From: Staphylococcus gallinarum
GTDB lineage: Bacteria > Bacillota > Bacilli > Staphylococcales > Staphylococcaceae
DNA: 64,000 nucleotides
Assembly: GCF_000875895.1 (NCBI RefSeq)
Contig: NZ_JXCF01000003.1
Span: 124,001-188,000 of the forward strand
Reading direction: 5' to 3'
Part shown: positions 55,770 through 64,000 of the stretch, in pieces
Layout of the letters: each line of letters opens with the position of its first letter
Position numbering within the stretch: position 1 is the first letter of the stretch
The notes under the pieces: model-generated
What the model was told of the DNA's origin: nothing
Database searches by the model: none
What the model saw: the letters and a program-made list of their open reading frames with translations, nothing else
Program-made: the position numbers and the translations under genes

Positions 55770-55791
55770 ATAGAGATGAAGGAGGGACCGT

Positions 55792-58188
55792 ATGAGTTTA
55801 GTTATTCTATTCAGTGTATTAATTGTGCTGATGATATTGTTGTTATTTACATACACGCACCAGAAGTTACAAAATGTATCTGGCACAATTGTAATGATAG
55901 CACCGATTGTTTCAGCATTATATTTTTTATGGCAAATTCCGAGTGTATTTGCTGGGCATTATGTAGCGATTAGGTTACCATGGTTGCCATCTTTAGATAT
56001 CAATATTGACTTTAGATTAGATGGCTTAAGTCTATTCTTCAGTTTGTTAATATCACTAATTGGAGTGGCAGTATTTTATTATGCTACACGCTATATGTCT
56101 AAAGATCATGATGATTTACCCCGTTTTTATATATATTTATTATTATTCATGATTAGTATGTTGGGTGTAGTTACTGCAAATAATACTATTTTACTGTATG
56201 TATTTTGGGAATTAACAAGTGTTTCTTCATTCTTGCTTATCGCATATTGGTATGGTAACCGAGATAGTCAATTTGGCGCACTACAATCATTTATGATTAC
56301 GGTGCTCGGTGGTTTGGCAATGCTGACAGGTTTCATAATGATATATACCGTTACGGGTTCAAATACCATTACTGACATAATTAATGATAGTCATAGCATT
56401 GCAAATAGTCCGTTATTTATACCGATTATTATTATGTTATTGATTGGGGCTTTTACAAAATCTGCGCAGTTTCCATTTCATATTTGGCTACCTAAAGCTA
56501 TGGTAGCACCAACACCGGTGAGTGCATATCTACATTCTGCCACAATGGTTAAAGCAGGTATTTTCTTGCTATTTAGATTTACGCCTATTTTAGGATTAAG
56601 TGATTTTTATATTTATTGTGTAACATTTGTAGGATTAATCACCATGATTTTTGGTGCGATTAATGCTATACGTCAGTTCGACTTAAAGGGTATCTTGGCA
56701 TATTCTACAATTAGTCAACTCGGTATGATTGTTTCAATGGTAGGTATTGGTGGGGGTGTTGTTCAACAGCCCACTGGCGAAATGGCAAAGGTATATAGTT
56801 TAGTGTTATTTGGCGCGTTATTTCACTTGATGAATCACGCATTGTACAAAGGCGCATTGTTTATGGGTGTAGGTATTATTGATCATGAGACAGGTACGCG
56901 TGATATACGAAAGCTTTCAGGTTTGCGTAAGGTATTACCAATTACACACGTAGTGATGTTAGTTTCGGCTTTAGCAATGGGAGGGATACCATTTTTAAAT
57001 GGTTTCCTCAGTAAGGAAATGTTTTTTGAAGGGTTAGTTAGCGCACACGAATTAACTCAATTTAATATATGGCTCACATTATTGTTAGATGCAGTTGGTG
57101 TTGTGGCAAGTATATTTACTTTGATTTATGCGGTTTACATGATTAAAGAAGTGTTCTGGGGAGATTACTCCAAGGCTCAGTTACCTAAACAACATGTTCA
57201 TGAGCCATTCTTATTTACAGTACCCTCATTAATTATGATGCTCTTATTGCCTATTATCTTTTTCGTACCAAATCTATTTGCGCACTACATTATATTACCT
57301 GCATTTAGAAATATTTCAATTGGTAGTAAAGCAGATCAATTGGCGCCACATATTTCTCAATGGCATGGTGTGAATTTGCCTTTAATTTTAAGCGTAATTG
57401 TATTTATAGTAGGTATTACAGCAGCATTGAAGATTGATTGGAAAAAGCACACACAGCAAATTAAAGCAACATCTATATCTGACATGTACCTAGGTACATA
57501 TAAACAATTTGAATATTATTCAGGATATAGTATTCGCTCGTTGATGAACAATAGATTAAATCACTATATCACAATTACATTAATTATCTTTATTATGATT
57601 GTTACGTATGGCATTATTCAGGCAGGATTTCCTAAGGTACATCAAATTCATGTCAGTGAGTTTGGTCCATTAGAGGTTATTACACTTATCGTAGTTTTTG
57701 TACTAGGTATTGCTTTGACATTTATCAGGCAGCGACTAACGATGGTTATCCTAAATGGTATTATTGGTTATTGTGTAACGATATTCTTTATCTTAATGAA
57801 GGCACCAGATTTAGCGTTGACACAATTAGTGGTTGAGACGATTACTACAATTCTATTTATTGTGAGCTTTTCAAGGTTGCCTAACGTACCTAGAACGAAA
57901 GTTCATAAGAAGCGTGAAGCTGTCAAAATCGTCGTATCATTATTAATGGCGATTATTGTAGTTACATTAGTGTTTATTGCACAACAAAGTAACGCGATGC
58001 CTACGATTTCAACATTTTATCATGATGCGTATAAACTGACAGGTGGCAAAAATATTGTTAATGCTATACTTGGAGACTTTAGAGCGCTGGATACATTATT
58101 TGAAGGTCTCGTATTAATTATCGCTGGTTTAGGCATTTATACATTACTTAACTTTAAAGATCGGAGGGGACAAGATGAAAGAGAATGA
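55792..58188 (+). CDS. mnhA2: Mnh2 antiporter subunit A
   Basis: A 798-residue membrane protein with about 20 helices. It combines an NADH-dehydrogenase ND5-like antiporter domain ([20 protein letters not shown]-type segment, then [37 protein letters not shown] near residue 220) with a C-terminal MrpA extension ([17 protein letters not shown]). Part of the seven-subunit Mrp-type Na+(K+)/H+ antiporter that maintains cytoplasmic pH and salt balance. GAAGGAGGG precedes the start. Confidence 0.95.
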   Translation: MSLVILFSVLIVLMILLLFTYTHQKLQNVSGTIVMIAPIVSALYFLWQIPSVFAGHYVAIRLPWLPSLDINIDFRLDGLSLFFSLLISLIGVAVFYYATRYMSKDHDDLPRFYIYLLLFMISMLGVVTANNTILLYVFWELTSVSSFLLIAYWYGNRDSQFGALQSFMITVLGGLAMLTGFIMIYTVTGSNTITDIINDSHSIANSPLFIPIIIMLLIGAFTKSAQFPFHIWLPKAMVAPTPVSAYLHSATMVKAGIFLLFRFTPILGLSDFYIYCVTFVGLITMIFGAINAIRQFDLKGILAYSTISQLGMIVSMVGIGGGVVQQPTGEMAKVYSLVLFGALFHLMNHALYKGALFMGVGIIDHETGTRDIRKLSGLRKVLPITHVVMLVSALAMGGIPFLNGFLSKEMFFEGLVSAHELTQFNIWLTLLLDAVGVVASIFTLIYAVYMIKEVFWGDYSKAQLPKQHVHEPFLFTVPSLIMMLLLPIIFFVPNLFAHYIILPAFRNISIGSKADQLAPHISQWHGVNLPLILSVIVFIVGITAALKIDWKKHTQQIKATSISDMYLGTYKQFEYYSGYSIRSLMNNRLNHYITITLIIFIMIVTYGIIQAGFPKVHQIHVSEFGPLEVITLIVVFVLGIALTFIRQRLTMVILNGIIGYCVTIFFILMKAPDLALTQLVVETITTILFIVSFSRLPNVPRTKVHKKREAVKIVVSLLMAIIVVTLVFIAQQSNAMPTISTFYHDAYKLTGGKNIVNAILGDFRALDTLFEGLVLIIAGLGIYTLLNFKDRRGQDERE

Positions 58189-58600
58189 TGTGGTATTACG
58201 TACAGTCACGAAAATTGTAGTCTTTATCTTATTAACATTTGGGTTTTATCTGTTTTTAGCAGGTCATAATAATCCAGGTGGAGGCTTTATTGGTGGCTTG
58301 ATTTTTAGTTCGGCATTCTTATTGATGTTCCTAGCGTTCGATGTTAAGCAAGTATTAGTATCATTGCCGATAGATTTTAGAATATTGATGATAATTGGTT
58401 CATTAGTGTCATTTACGATGGCGATTATACCCATGTTTTTTGGTAAACCGTTCCTTTACCAAGCTGAGGCATACGTGACGTTACCTATTTTAGGAGAGGT
58501 ACATCTAACGACAATTACTGTATTTGAAGCGGGGATTGTGTTAGCAGTAGTCGGTGTTGTGGTCACTGTTATGTTATCTATTAGTGGTGGTCGCTCATGA
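58175..58600 (+). CDS. mnhB2: Mnh2 antiporter subunit B
   Basis: A 141-residue membrane protein with four helices, MnhB/MrpB family ([20 protein letters not shown]). Overlaps the mnhA2 end by 14 bp, so translation is coupled. Forms part of the Mrp complex; its exact role in ion transport is unknown. Confidence 0.93.
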   Translation: MKENDVVLRTVTKIVVFILLTFGFYLFLAGHNNPGGGFIGGLIFSSAFLLMFLAFDVKQVLVSLPIDFRILMIIGSLVSFTMAIIPMFFGKPFLYQAEAYVTLPILGEVHLTTITVFEAGIVLAVVGVVVTVMLSISGGRS

Positions 58601-58944
58601 ATCTTATCTTACTATTAGTTATTGGCTTTTTAATATTTATTGGAACGTATATGATATTATCAGTCAATTTAATCAGAATTGTAATCGGAATTTCAATCTA
58701 CACACATGCTGGTAACTTAATCATTATGAGTATGGGTAAATATGGCAAAGATATGGTAGAGCCGTTAATCGGTGATGGTAGTAAAGCGTTCGTCGATCCA
58801 TTATTGCAAGCTATTGTGTTAACTGCCATAGTTATTGGCTTCGCGATGACAGCCTTTCTCTTAGTACTCGTGTATAGAACATATCGTGTAACGAAAGAAG
58901 ATGAAATAGATGTACTGAGAGGAGATGATGACAACGATGAGTAA
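58597..58944 (+). CDS. mnhC2: Mnh2 antiporter subunit C
   Basis: A 115-residue NuoK-like membrane protein with three helices ([40 protein letters not shown]) and an acidic C-terminus. It overlaps mnhB2 by four bases and mnhD2 by eight. Likely lies between the two large proton-channel subunits, as NuoK does in complex I. Confidence 0.93.
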   Translation: MNLILLLVIGFLIFIGTYMILSVNLIRIVIGISIYTHAGNLIIMSMGKYGKDMVEPLIGDGSKAFVDPLLQAIVLTAIVIGFAMTAFLLVLVYRTYRVTKEDEIDVLRGDDDNDE

Positions 58945-60439
58945 TTTACTAATATTCCCATTATTGTTACCAGCTGTATGTGCATTATTACTGGTATTTA
59001 TACGTACACAAAGTAGATTGTCACGCATTTTCTCAATTGGAACGATGGCATTAACGACAATTATTTCATTGATGTTGTTAATTTCAGTAATGGTACATGG
59101 CCCAATTAAATTAGATTTTGGTGGTTGGCAGGCCCCATTTGGTATTCAATTTGTTGGCGATTCATTAAGCTTATTAATGGTTACTGTTTCGAGCTTTGTT
59201 GTAACGCTTATTATGGCTTATGGATTTGGTAGAGCAGAAAAAAGAGCAATTCGTTATTACTTACCTAGTTTTATTTTATTTTTAACTGTTGGCGTTATCG
59301 GTTCTTTTCTAACTGCTGATTTATTTAATGTTTATGTGATGTTTGAAGTTATGCTGCTAGCATCCTTTGTATTGATAACACTTGGACAATCGGTTGAGCA
59401 ATTACGTGCAGCAATTATATATGTCGTATTGAATATTATTGGCTCTTGGTTACTCTTAATTGGTATTGGTATGCTTTATAAGTTAACGGGGACATTAAAT
59501 TTTGCGCTTGTTGCATCAAGATTGGAAACGATGAAAGATGAAAGTTCAATCGTTATTATTTCAATGGTATTTTTAGTTGCATTTGGTGCTAAGGCAGCAT
59601 TGGTATTATTTATGTGGTTACCTAAGGCTTATGCAGTATTAAATACGGAACTTGCAGCATTGTTTGCTTCACTAATGACTAAGGTTGGGGCGTATGCGTT
59701 AATTCGTTTCTTTACGTTAATCTTCGATGAACATGAGTCGATTACGCATCCATTATTCGTATTTTTAGCGTGCATTACGATGATTATTGGTGCATTCGGT
59801 GTGTTGGCTTATAGAGATATTAAAAAGATAGCAGCATACCAAGTTATCTTATCAATTGGATTTATTATTTTTGGTTTAGGTACGCAGACCTTTGCAGGAG
59901 TGAATGGTGCAATATTTTATCTTGCAAATGATATTGTAGTTAAAACATTACTCTTCTTTATTATAGGTAGTCTTGTTTATATTACAGGTTATCGTCACTA
60001 TAAATATTTAACAGGTTTAGCGAAGAAACAGCCATTCTTTGGTGTCGCGTTTATTGTTATGATATTAGCAATTGGTGGTGTGCCACCGTTTAGTGGTTTT
60101 CCAGGTAAATTGTTTATTTTTAAAGGTGCAATAGAAAATGGGAATTACATTGGTTTAACATTGATGATATTAACGAGTCTCATAGCTATGTTTAGCTTAT
60201 TTAGAGTATTTTTTACAATGTATCTCGGTAACGATAAAACAGGTGAAGAAGTGGAATTTAAAGAGATTCCAGGTTATAGAAAGGGATTGATTGGCATATT
60301 AGTGGCCGTAGTGTTAGCTATGGGTATCGCGGCACCTGTGATTTTCCAAGTCACAGAAAATGCTACACATTTAAACATGGACGATGGTCATTACGAAAAA
60401 TCAGTTAACCCTAACCTTAAAAAGGAGGTTGAAAAATGA
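58937..60439 (+). CDS. mnhD2: Mnh2 antiporter subunit D
   Basis: A 500-residue antiporter-like subunit related to NuoM/NuoN with about 14 helices. [19 protein letters not shown] contains the conserved charged residue and [39 protein letters not shown] is the proton-channel signature. ATG 58937 is used (MSNLLIF, as in S. aureus, with GAGGAG twelve bases before); an ATG at 58925 abuts the binding site. Complete. Confidence 0.95.
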   Translation: MSNLLIFPLLLPAVCALLLVFIRTQSRLSRIFSIGTMALTTIISLMLLISVMVHGPIKLDFGGWQAPFGIQFVGDSLSLLMVTVSSFVVTLIMAYGFGRAEKRAIRYYLPSFILFLTVGVIGSFLTADLFNVYVMFEVMLLASFVLITLGQSVEQLRAAIIYVVLNIIGSWLLLIGIGMLYKLTGTLNFALVASRLETMKDESSIVIISMVFLVAFGAKAALVLFMWLPKAYAVLNTELAALFASLMTKVGAYALIRFFTLIFDEHESITHPLFVFLACITMIIGAFGVLAYRDIKKIAAYQVILSIGFIIFGLGTQTFAGVNGAIFYLANDIVVKTLLFFIIGSLVYITGYRHYKYLTGLAKKQPFFGVAFIVMILAIGGVPPFSGFPGKLFIFKGAIENGNYIGLTLMILTSLIAMFSLFRVFFTMYLGNDKTGEEVEFKEIPGYRKGLIGILVAVVLAMGIAAPVIFQVTENATHLNMDDGHYEKSVNPNLKKEVEK

Positions 60440-60918
60440 GACAAGTCGTACTAAATATTGTTATCGCCTTTTTATGGGTACTATTTCAAGACGAAGAATC
60501 ATTTAAGATTTCAACTTTCTTTGCAGGTTATCTCATTGGATTAATCGTTATATATATTTTACATCGCTTTTTCGGACAACAATTCTACTTGAGAAAAGTA
60601 TGGGTTGCTATTAAATTTTTAGCAGTGTATTTATATCAATTAATCACATCGAGTATGACAACAATTAACTATATATTATTTAAAACAAAAGAAATGAATC
60701 CAGGTTTAGTTACGTACGAAACAAAGTTAGCTAGTGATTGGGAAGTTTCCTTCTTAACAATTCTAATTATCATTACACCTGGTTCCACGGTGATTAGAAT
60801 TTCTAAGAAGAAACAAAAGTTCTTTATTCATGCGATAGATGTTTCTGAAAAAGAAAAGAAAAAATTATTAAAAAGTATCCAGCAGTACGAGGGGCTTATC
60901 TTGGAGGTGACAGAATGA
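60436..60918 (+). CDS. mnhE2: Mnh2 antiporter subunit E
   Basis: A 160-residue MrpE-family membrane protein with two or three N-terminal helices and a soluble C-terminal part ([16 protein letters not shown], then [12 protein letters not shown]). It overlaps mnhD2 and mnhF2 by four bases each (ATGA). Confidence 0.93.
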   Translation: MRQVVLNIVIAFLWVLFQDEESFKISTFFAGYLIGLIVIYILHRFFGQQFYLRKVWVAIKFLAVYLYQLITSSMTTINYILFKTKEMNPGLVTYETKLASDWEVSFLTILIIITPGSTVIRISKKKQKFFIHAIDVSEKEKKKLLKSIQQYEGLILEVTE

Positions 60919-61217
60919 TCAATACACTTATAAACTTTTTTATAACGAGTTCACTTATTATATTTGGTATTGCACTGTTACTTACCTTATTCAGAATTAT
61001 TAAGGGACCAACCACTGCAGATAGAGTTGTGGCATTTGATACGGCTAGTGCCATCTTGATGTCTGTAGTTGGTGTACTGAGTATTATATTTGGAACGTTT
61101 TCATTCTTAGATTCGATTTTACTTATAGCTATTATTTCATTTGTAAGCTCAGTCTCTATTTCTAGATTTATAGAAGGGGGTCATGTGTTTAATGCAAATA
61201 ACAAGCGAAATTATTAA
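60915..61217 (+). CDS. mnhF2: Mnh2 antiporter subunit F
   Basis: A 100-residue MrpF-family membrane protein with three helices ([20 protein letters not shown] is the conserved segment). It overlaps mnhG2 by 26 bp. Confidence 0.93.
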   Translation: MINTLINFFITSSLIIFGIALLLTLFRIIKGPTTADRVVAFDTASAILMSVVGVLSIIFGTFSFLDSILLIAIISFVSSVSISRFIEGGHVFNANNKRNY

Positions 61218-61638
61218 CTTAATTGCCGCCTTTATGATGTTTCTAGGAAGTATTATCGCACTTATCAGTGCAATAGGTTTAATTAAGTTCCAAGATGTAT
61301 TCTTACGTAGTCATGCTTCAACTAAAAGTTCAACATTGTCTGTACTCTTAACACTTGTTGGAGTCATTATATATTTTATCTCGTCACAAGGTTATCTCAG
61401 TGTTAGGATGATACTTGCACTTGTATTTATTAATTTGACTGCGCCAGTAGGTGGTCACTTAATCTCACGTGCGGCATATCGTACTGGAGCTTATATGTAT
61501 AGGAAAAGTGATGCACCTAGGCAGTCGAGTATATTATTAAGTGGTAGTGAGAATAATACCTTTGAACAACTAAAAAAACGTGCAGAAGCACGAGAAGCAA
61601 AAAGACGTAAAACTTATGAACAGGAACATGATTTTTAA
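61192..61638 (+). CDS. mnhG2: Mnh2 antiporter subunit G
   Basis: A 148-residue MrpG-family protein with three helices ([25 protein letters not shown]) and a charged C-terminal tail. The start is ATG 61192 because AAGGGGG is eleven bases before it; ATG 61183 would be two bases from that site. Last gene of the operon, followed by a terminator. Confidence 0.93.
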   Translation: MQITSEIINLIAAFMMFLGSIIALISAIGLIKFQDVFLRSHASTKSSTLSVLLTLVGVIIYFISSQGYLSVRMILALVFINLTAPVGGHLISRAAYRTGAYMYRKSDAPRQSSILLSGSENNTFEQLKKRAEAREAKRRKTYEQEHDF

Positions 61639-61662
61639 TCATATAATGTGTGATTCACGAGA

Positions 61663-61702
61663 GACAGGGCTAAGCCATGATATTGGGCTAGCTCTGTTTT
61701 TT
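61663..61702 (+). terminator. Terminator of the mnh2 operon
   Basis: ACAG-GCT-GCC pairs with GGC-AGC-CTGT around the loop, with small mismatches, and TTTTTTT follows. It is 25 bp after mnhG2. Confidence 0.85.
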
Positions 61703-61921
61703 TACGTCTATATTTATATGAAATGGTCAATTTGAAATTTAGATACGGGTATTGAGCGCATGGTGTTTATTAACTGTGGATTATATTTAGGATAAAACGT
61801 TTAACAATATATTGATCGATACGCAGTTTATTTTATATATAGTTAAATAGTATTGTCATATATCTGAGTAAGTAGACTAATTTTAAAAGATTAAATCGCT
61901 TTGTAAAGGAAATATTACAAA

Positions 61922-62068
61922 ATGAGTGCAATACATTTAAGCAATGAGCAAAAAAATGATAAAATAATATATATTTGTAATTGTGTTAATTTTGAAAATA
62001 TTAATCACAAGGTGAATCAAGAAGCGCTTATTCATCGGTTATTAACTATGAATAATACATGTAATTAA
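61922..62068 (+). CDS. Possible 48-residue small protein
   Basis: ATG 61922 is ten bases after AAAGGAA and opens a 48-codon frame (MSAIHLSNEQKNDKIIYICN start) ending at TAA 62068. Two Cys near the middle; no hydrophobic segment. I recognise nothing. It may be chance, or part of a leader for the antiporter gene. The rest of 61703-62145 shows no other feature. Confidence 0.25.
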   Translation: MSAIHLSNEQKNDKIIYICNCVNFENINHKVNQEALIHRLLTMNNTCN

Positions 62069-62145
62069 TTCACGGGAAAATTGATTTTATGTTTCAACCT
62101 CAACAATTATGAACAGTAAATCTCAAATAGAAAAGAGGTGAAACC

Positions 62146-64000
62146 TTGCAAATATTTGAAACGATACTTATCTTTTTAGCACTTGTTATCGCTAGTTCAT
62201 TTGTACATACATTTCTTCCAAAGGTACCACTTGCCTTCATTCAAATCATTTTGGGAATGCTTTTATATGTCACACCGATACCAGTAGAATTTCAATTTGA
62301 CACGGAACTGTTTATGGTTGCATTAATTGCACCATTGCTATTTGTGGAAGGGGTTAAGGTTTCAAGGGTGCACTTGAGACGTTATATTAAACCCGTACTG
62401 ATGATGGCATTAGGTTTAGTAGTTACAACGGTAATCGTAGTAGGTTTATTTATCCACTGGATTTGGCCGGATCTACCTATGGCGGCAGCATTCGCACTAG
62501 CAGCCATCTTATGTCCTACTGATGCCGTAGCTGTACAAGCTATTACAAATGGGAAAGTCTTACCGAAGGGGTCTATGACAATTTTAGAAGGTGAATCTTT
62601 GTTAAATGATGCAGCGGGTATCATATCTTTTAAAATTGCTGTAGCAGCACTGGTTACGGGTGCATTTTCTGTTACTAATGCAATTGCTCAATTTTTAATT
62701 TCTTCCATTGGTGGATTTATTGTCGGAATCATTATCGGTGTTGCATTAGTACGATTTAGAGTTACACTTACACGACGTGGTATTGAAAATATTAACATGT
62801 TTACATTTATTCAACTCGTCACACCATTTGTAACTTATTTGGTTGCCGAAATGTTCCACGCTTCAGGCATTATTGCAGCAGTTGTAGCAGGTCTCGTTCA
62901 TGGGTTTGAAAGAGATAGAATTGCACAAGCACGTACGCGTTTGCAAATGAGTTATAACCATACATGGAATATCCTAGGTTATGCATTAAATGGATTTGTG
63001 TTTACTATCTTAGGATTTTTAGTACCAGAAGTTGTCGGAAGAATTATAGAAAATGAACCGCATAACTTGGTATTTTTAATCGTGGTGACGTTCTTAGTCG
63101 CATTAGCGATTTATCTGTTTAGATTTTTATGGGTGTTCGTGTTATATCCTTATTTTTATTTACCAGTTAGTCCCTTCCAAAAAATGATTTCCTATAATCA
63201 AGATGAAGAAAAATCTACAGAAGCACCGCCTAAGCGTAGTATGTATGCCTTTATTATGACTTTATGTGGTGTACATGGAACAATTTCATTAGCAATCGCA
63301 CTGACATTACCGTACATGTTGGCGAATCACCATTCATTTGCGTTTAGAGATGATTTATTATTTGTAGCATCTGGAATGGTCTTAATTAGTTTAATTGTGG
63401 CCCAATTGATATTGCCATTTGCAACGCCAAATGCGGAATCGCCGAAGATTAAAGGAATGAACTTTAAGCAGGCCCGTGTATTTATTTTAGAAAAGGTAAT
63501 AGATAGTTTAAATCAAATGTCTACGGTGGATTCAAGCTTCCAGTATGGTAATGTAATCAAGGATTATCACGATAAACTTGCCTTTATTAGAACGGTAGAA
63601 AATGAAGATGAAAATACAAAAGAACTACAAAGATTACAAAAAATTGCATTCGACGTAGAGAATGAAACATTGAATGGGTTAGTAGAAAATGGAGACATCA
63701 CTACCAATGTTTTAGACAACTATATGCGCTACTCAGAACGTACACAAGTTTATAAACAAGCTTCATTAATACAACGTATTAAAGTGGAGTTGAGAGCGAT
63801 GATTTTAAAACGTCGAATCAAAAATAAAGTTAAAACGAATGCTGCATCATCATTATCAGTTGTAGACAATTTAAGAGAAATTTCTAATGTGATGAGAACA
63901 GTACATTATAGAGTCGTTAGTAGATTAGCAAAGGAAACGACAGAGGATAATAAATTAGAAGTAGGTATGGTATGTGATAGTTATTTACTACGAACTGATA
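62146..64000 (+). CDS. CPA1-family Na+/H+ antiporter (NhaP-type), partial
   Basis: At least 618 residues are visible and the frame is open at the window end. About 12 helices cover residues 1-430, with the ion-binding motif CPTDAVAV (residues about 125-132) and EGESLLNDAAG right after it, as in NhaP/NHE proteins. A long hydrophilic C-terminal region follows, with helical charged segments near residue 440 onward that may form a regulatory domain. TTG 62146 follows AGAGGTGA. It stands 500 bp after mnhG2, so is probably a separate unit with related ion-homeostasis function. Confidence 0.88.
   Translation, partial: MQIFETILIFLALVIASSFVHTFLPKVPLAFIQIILGMLLYVTPIPVEFQFDTELFMVALIAPLLFVEGVKVSRVHLRRYIKPVLMMALGLVVTTVIVVGLFIHWIWPDLPMAAAFALAAILCPTDAVAVQAITNGKVLPKGSMTILEGESLLNDAAGIISFKIAVAALVTGAFSVTNAIAQFLISSIGGFIVGIIIGVALVRFRVTLTRRGIENINMFTFIQLVTPFVTYLVAEMFHASGIIAAVVAGLVHGFERDRIAQARTRLQMSYNHTWNILGYALNGFVFTILGFLVPEVVGRIIENEPHNLVFLIVVTFLVALAIYLFRFLWVFVLYPYFYLPVSPFQKMISYNQDEEKSTEAPPKRSMYAFIMTLCGVHGTISLAIALTLPYMLANHHSFAFRDDLLFVASGMVLISLIVAQLILPFATPNAESPKIKGMNFKQARVFILEKVIDSLNQMSTVDSSFQYGNVIKDYHDKLAFIRTVENEDENTKELQRLQKIAFDVENETLNGLVENGDITTNVLDNYMRYSERTQVYKQASLIQRIKVELRAMILKRRIKNKVKTNAASSLSVVDNLREISNVMRTVHYRVVSRLAKETTEDNKLEVGMVCDSYLLRTD

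Overview
The window is chromosomal DNA of a low-GC Firmicute and reads as a Staphylococcus of the S. aureus group, but not S. aureus itself. It carries a SarA of the S. aureus length (124 residues), VraX, the vraABC operon, HemQ/ChdC with the S. aureus residue numbering (Y145, K149, H172), bacillithiol genes and the mnh2 antiporter operon, in an order that mostly follows S. aureus. From memory, proteins such as Ung and NagB differ from S. aureus at many positions, and the sdrC-sdrD-sdrE block that I remember between azo1 and folE2 is absent. A relative such as S. simiae would fit, but this is inference. I see no rRNA, tRNA, CRISPR array, insertion sequence or prophage.

Layout: 0-2.1 kb tadA, a Cof phosphatase and azoreductase. 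2.3-3.4 kb two regulator genes (SarA family, AraC family) where the sdr genes would be expected. 3.9-5.9 kb a leftward folE2/bshB2/DUF1806 operon. 6.3-8.3 kb nagB and the hexulose-phosphate pair. 8.6-14.3 kb vraABC, a small hot-dog gene, proP, and leftward vraX (too short for a usual ORF cutoff) with a long structured 3' untranslated region. 14.5-20.7 kb pdxK, ung with two small partners, an amino-acid permease, and a MarR/efflux pair with tandem operators. 21.0-25.6 kb the two-part ThrE exporter, a candidate RsaA small RNA, chdC, pta and lipL. 26.3-29.4 kb the mevalonate operon mvaK1-mvaD-mvaK2 with a palindrome inside its promoter.

29.5-36.2 kb is the most unusual part: an alpha-glucoside-type PTS permease, an RpiR regulator, and a tight four-gene operon of two Gfo/Idh/MocA dehydrogenases, a ThuA-like protein and a sugar-isomerase-fold enzyme. 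No glycosidase is present. Both transcription units carry near-consensus cre sites and related GGAAA/TTTCC sequences. I propose a PTS-linked pathway that breaks a disaccharide by oxidation and elimination at C3.

36.5-51.2 kb returns to conserved genes: DUF1450, aldo/keto reductase, flavin reductase, acetyltransferase, HD phosphohydrolase, YwhD, DUF1934-argS, an endonuclease III relative, an iron-uptake binding protein and permease without an ATPase, a HAD phosphatase, alpha/beta hydrolases and a secreted protein with a perfect WalR box. 51.4-52.7 kb is sarA with its long leader. 52.7-55.1 kb holds a DMT transporter and small conserved genes. 55.2-61.6 kb is the seven-gene mnh2 operon, preceded 22 bp upstream by a tyrosine-recombinase-like gene that has lost key catalytic residues. 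The window ends inside a CPA1 Na+/H+ antiporter gene.
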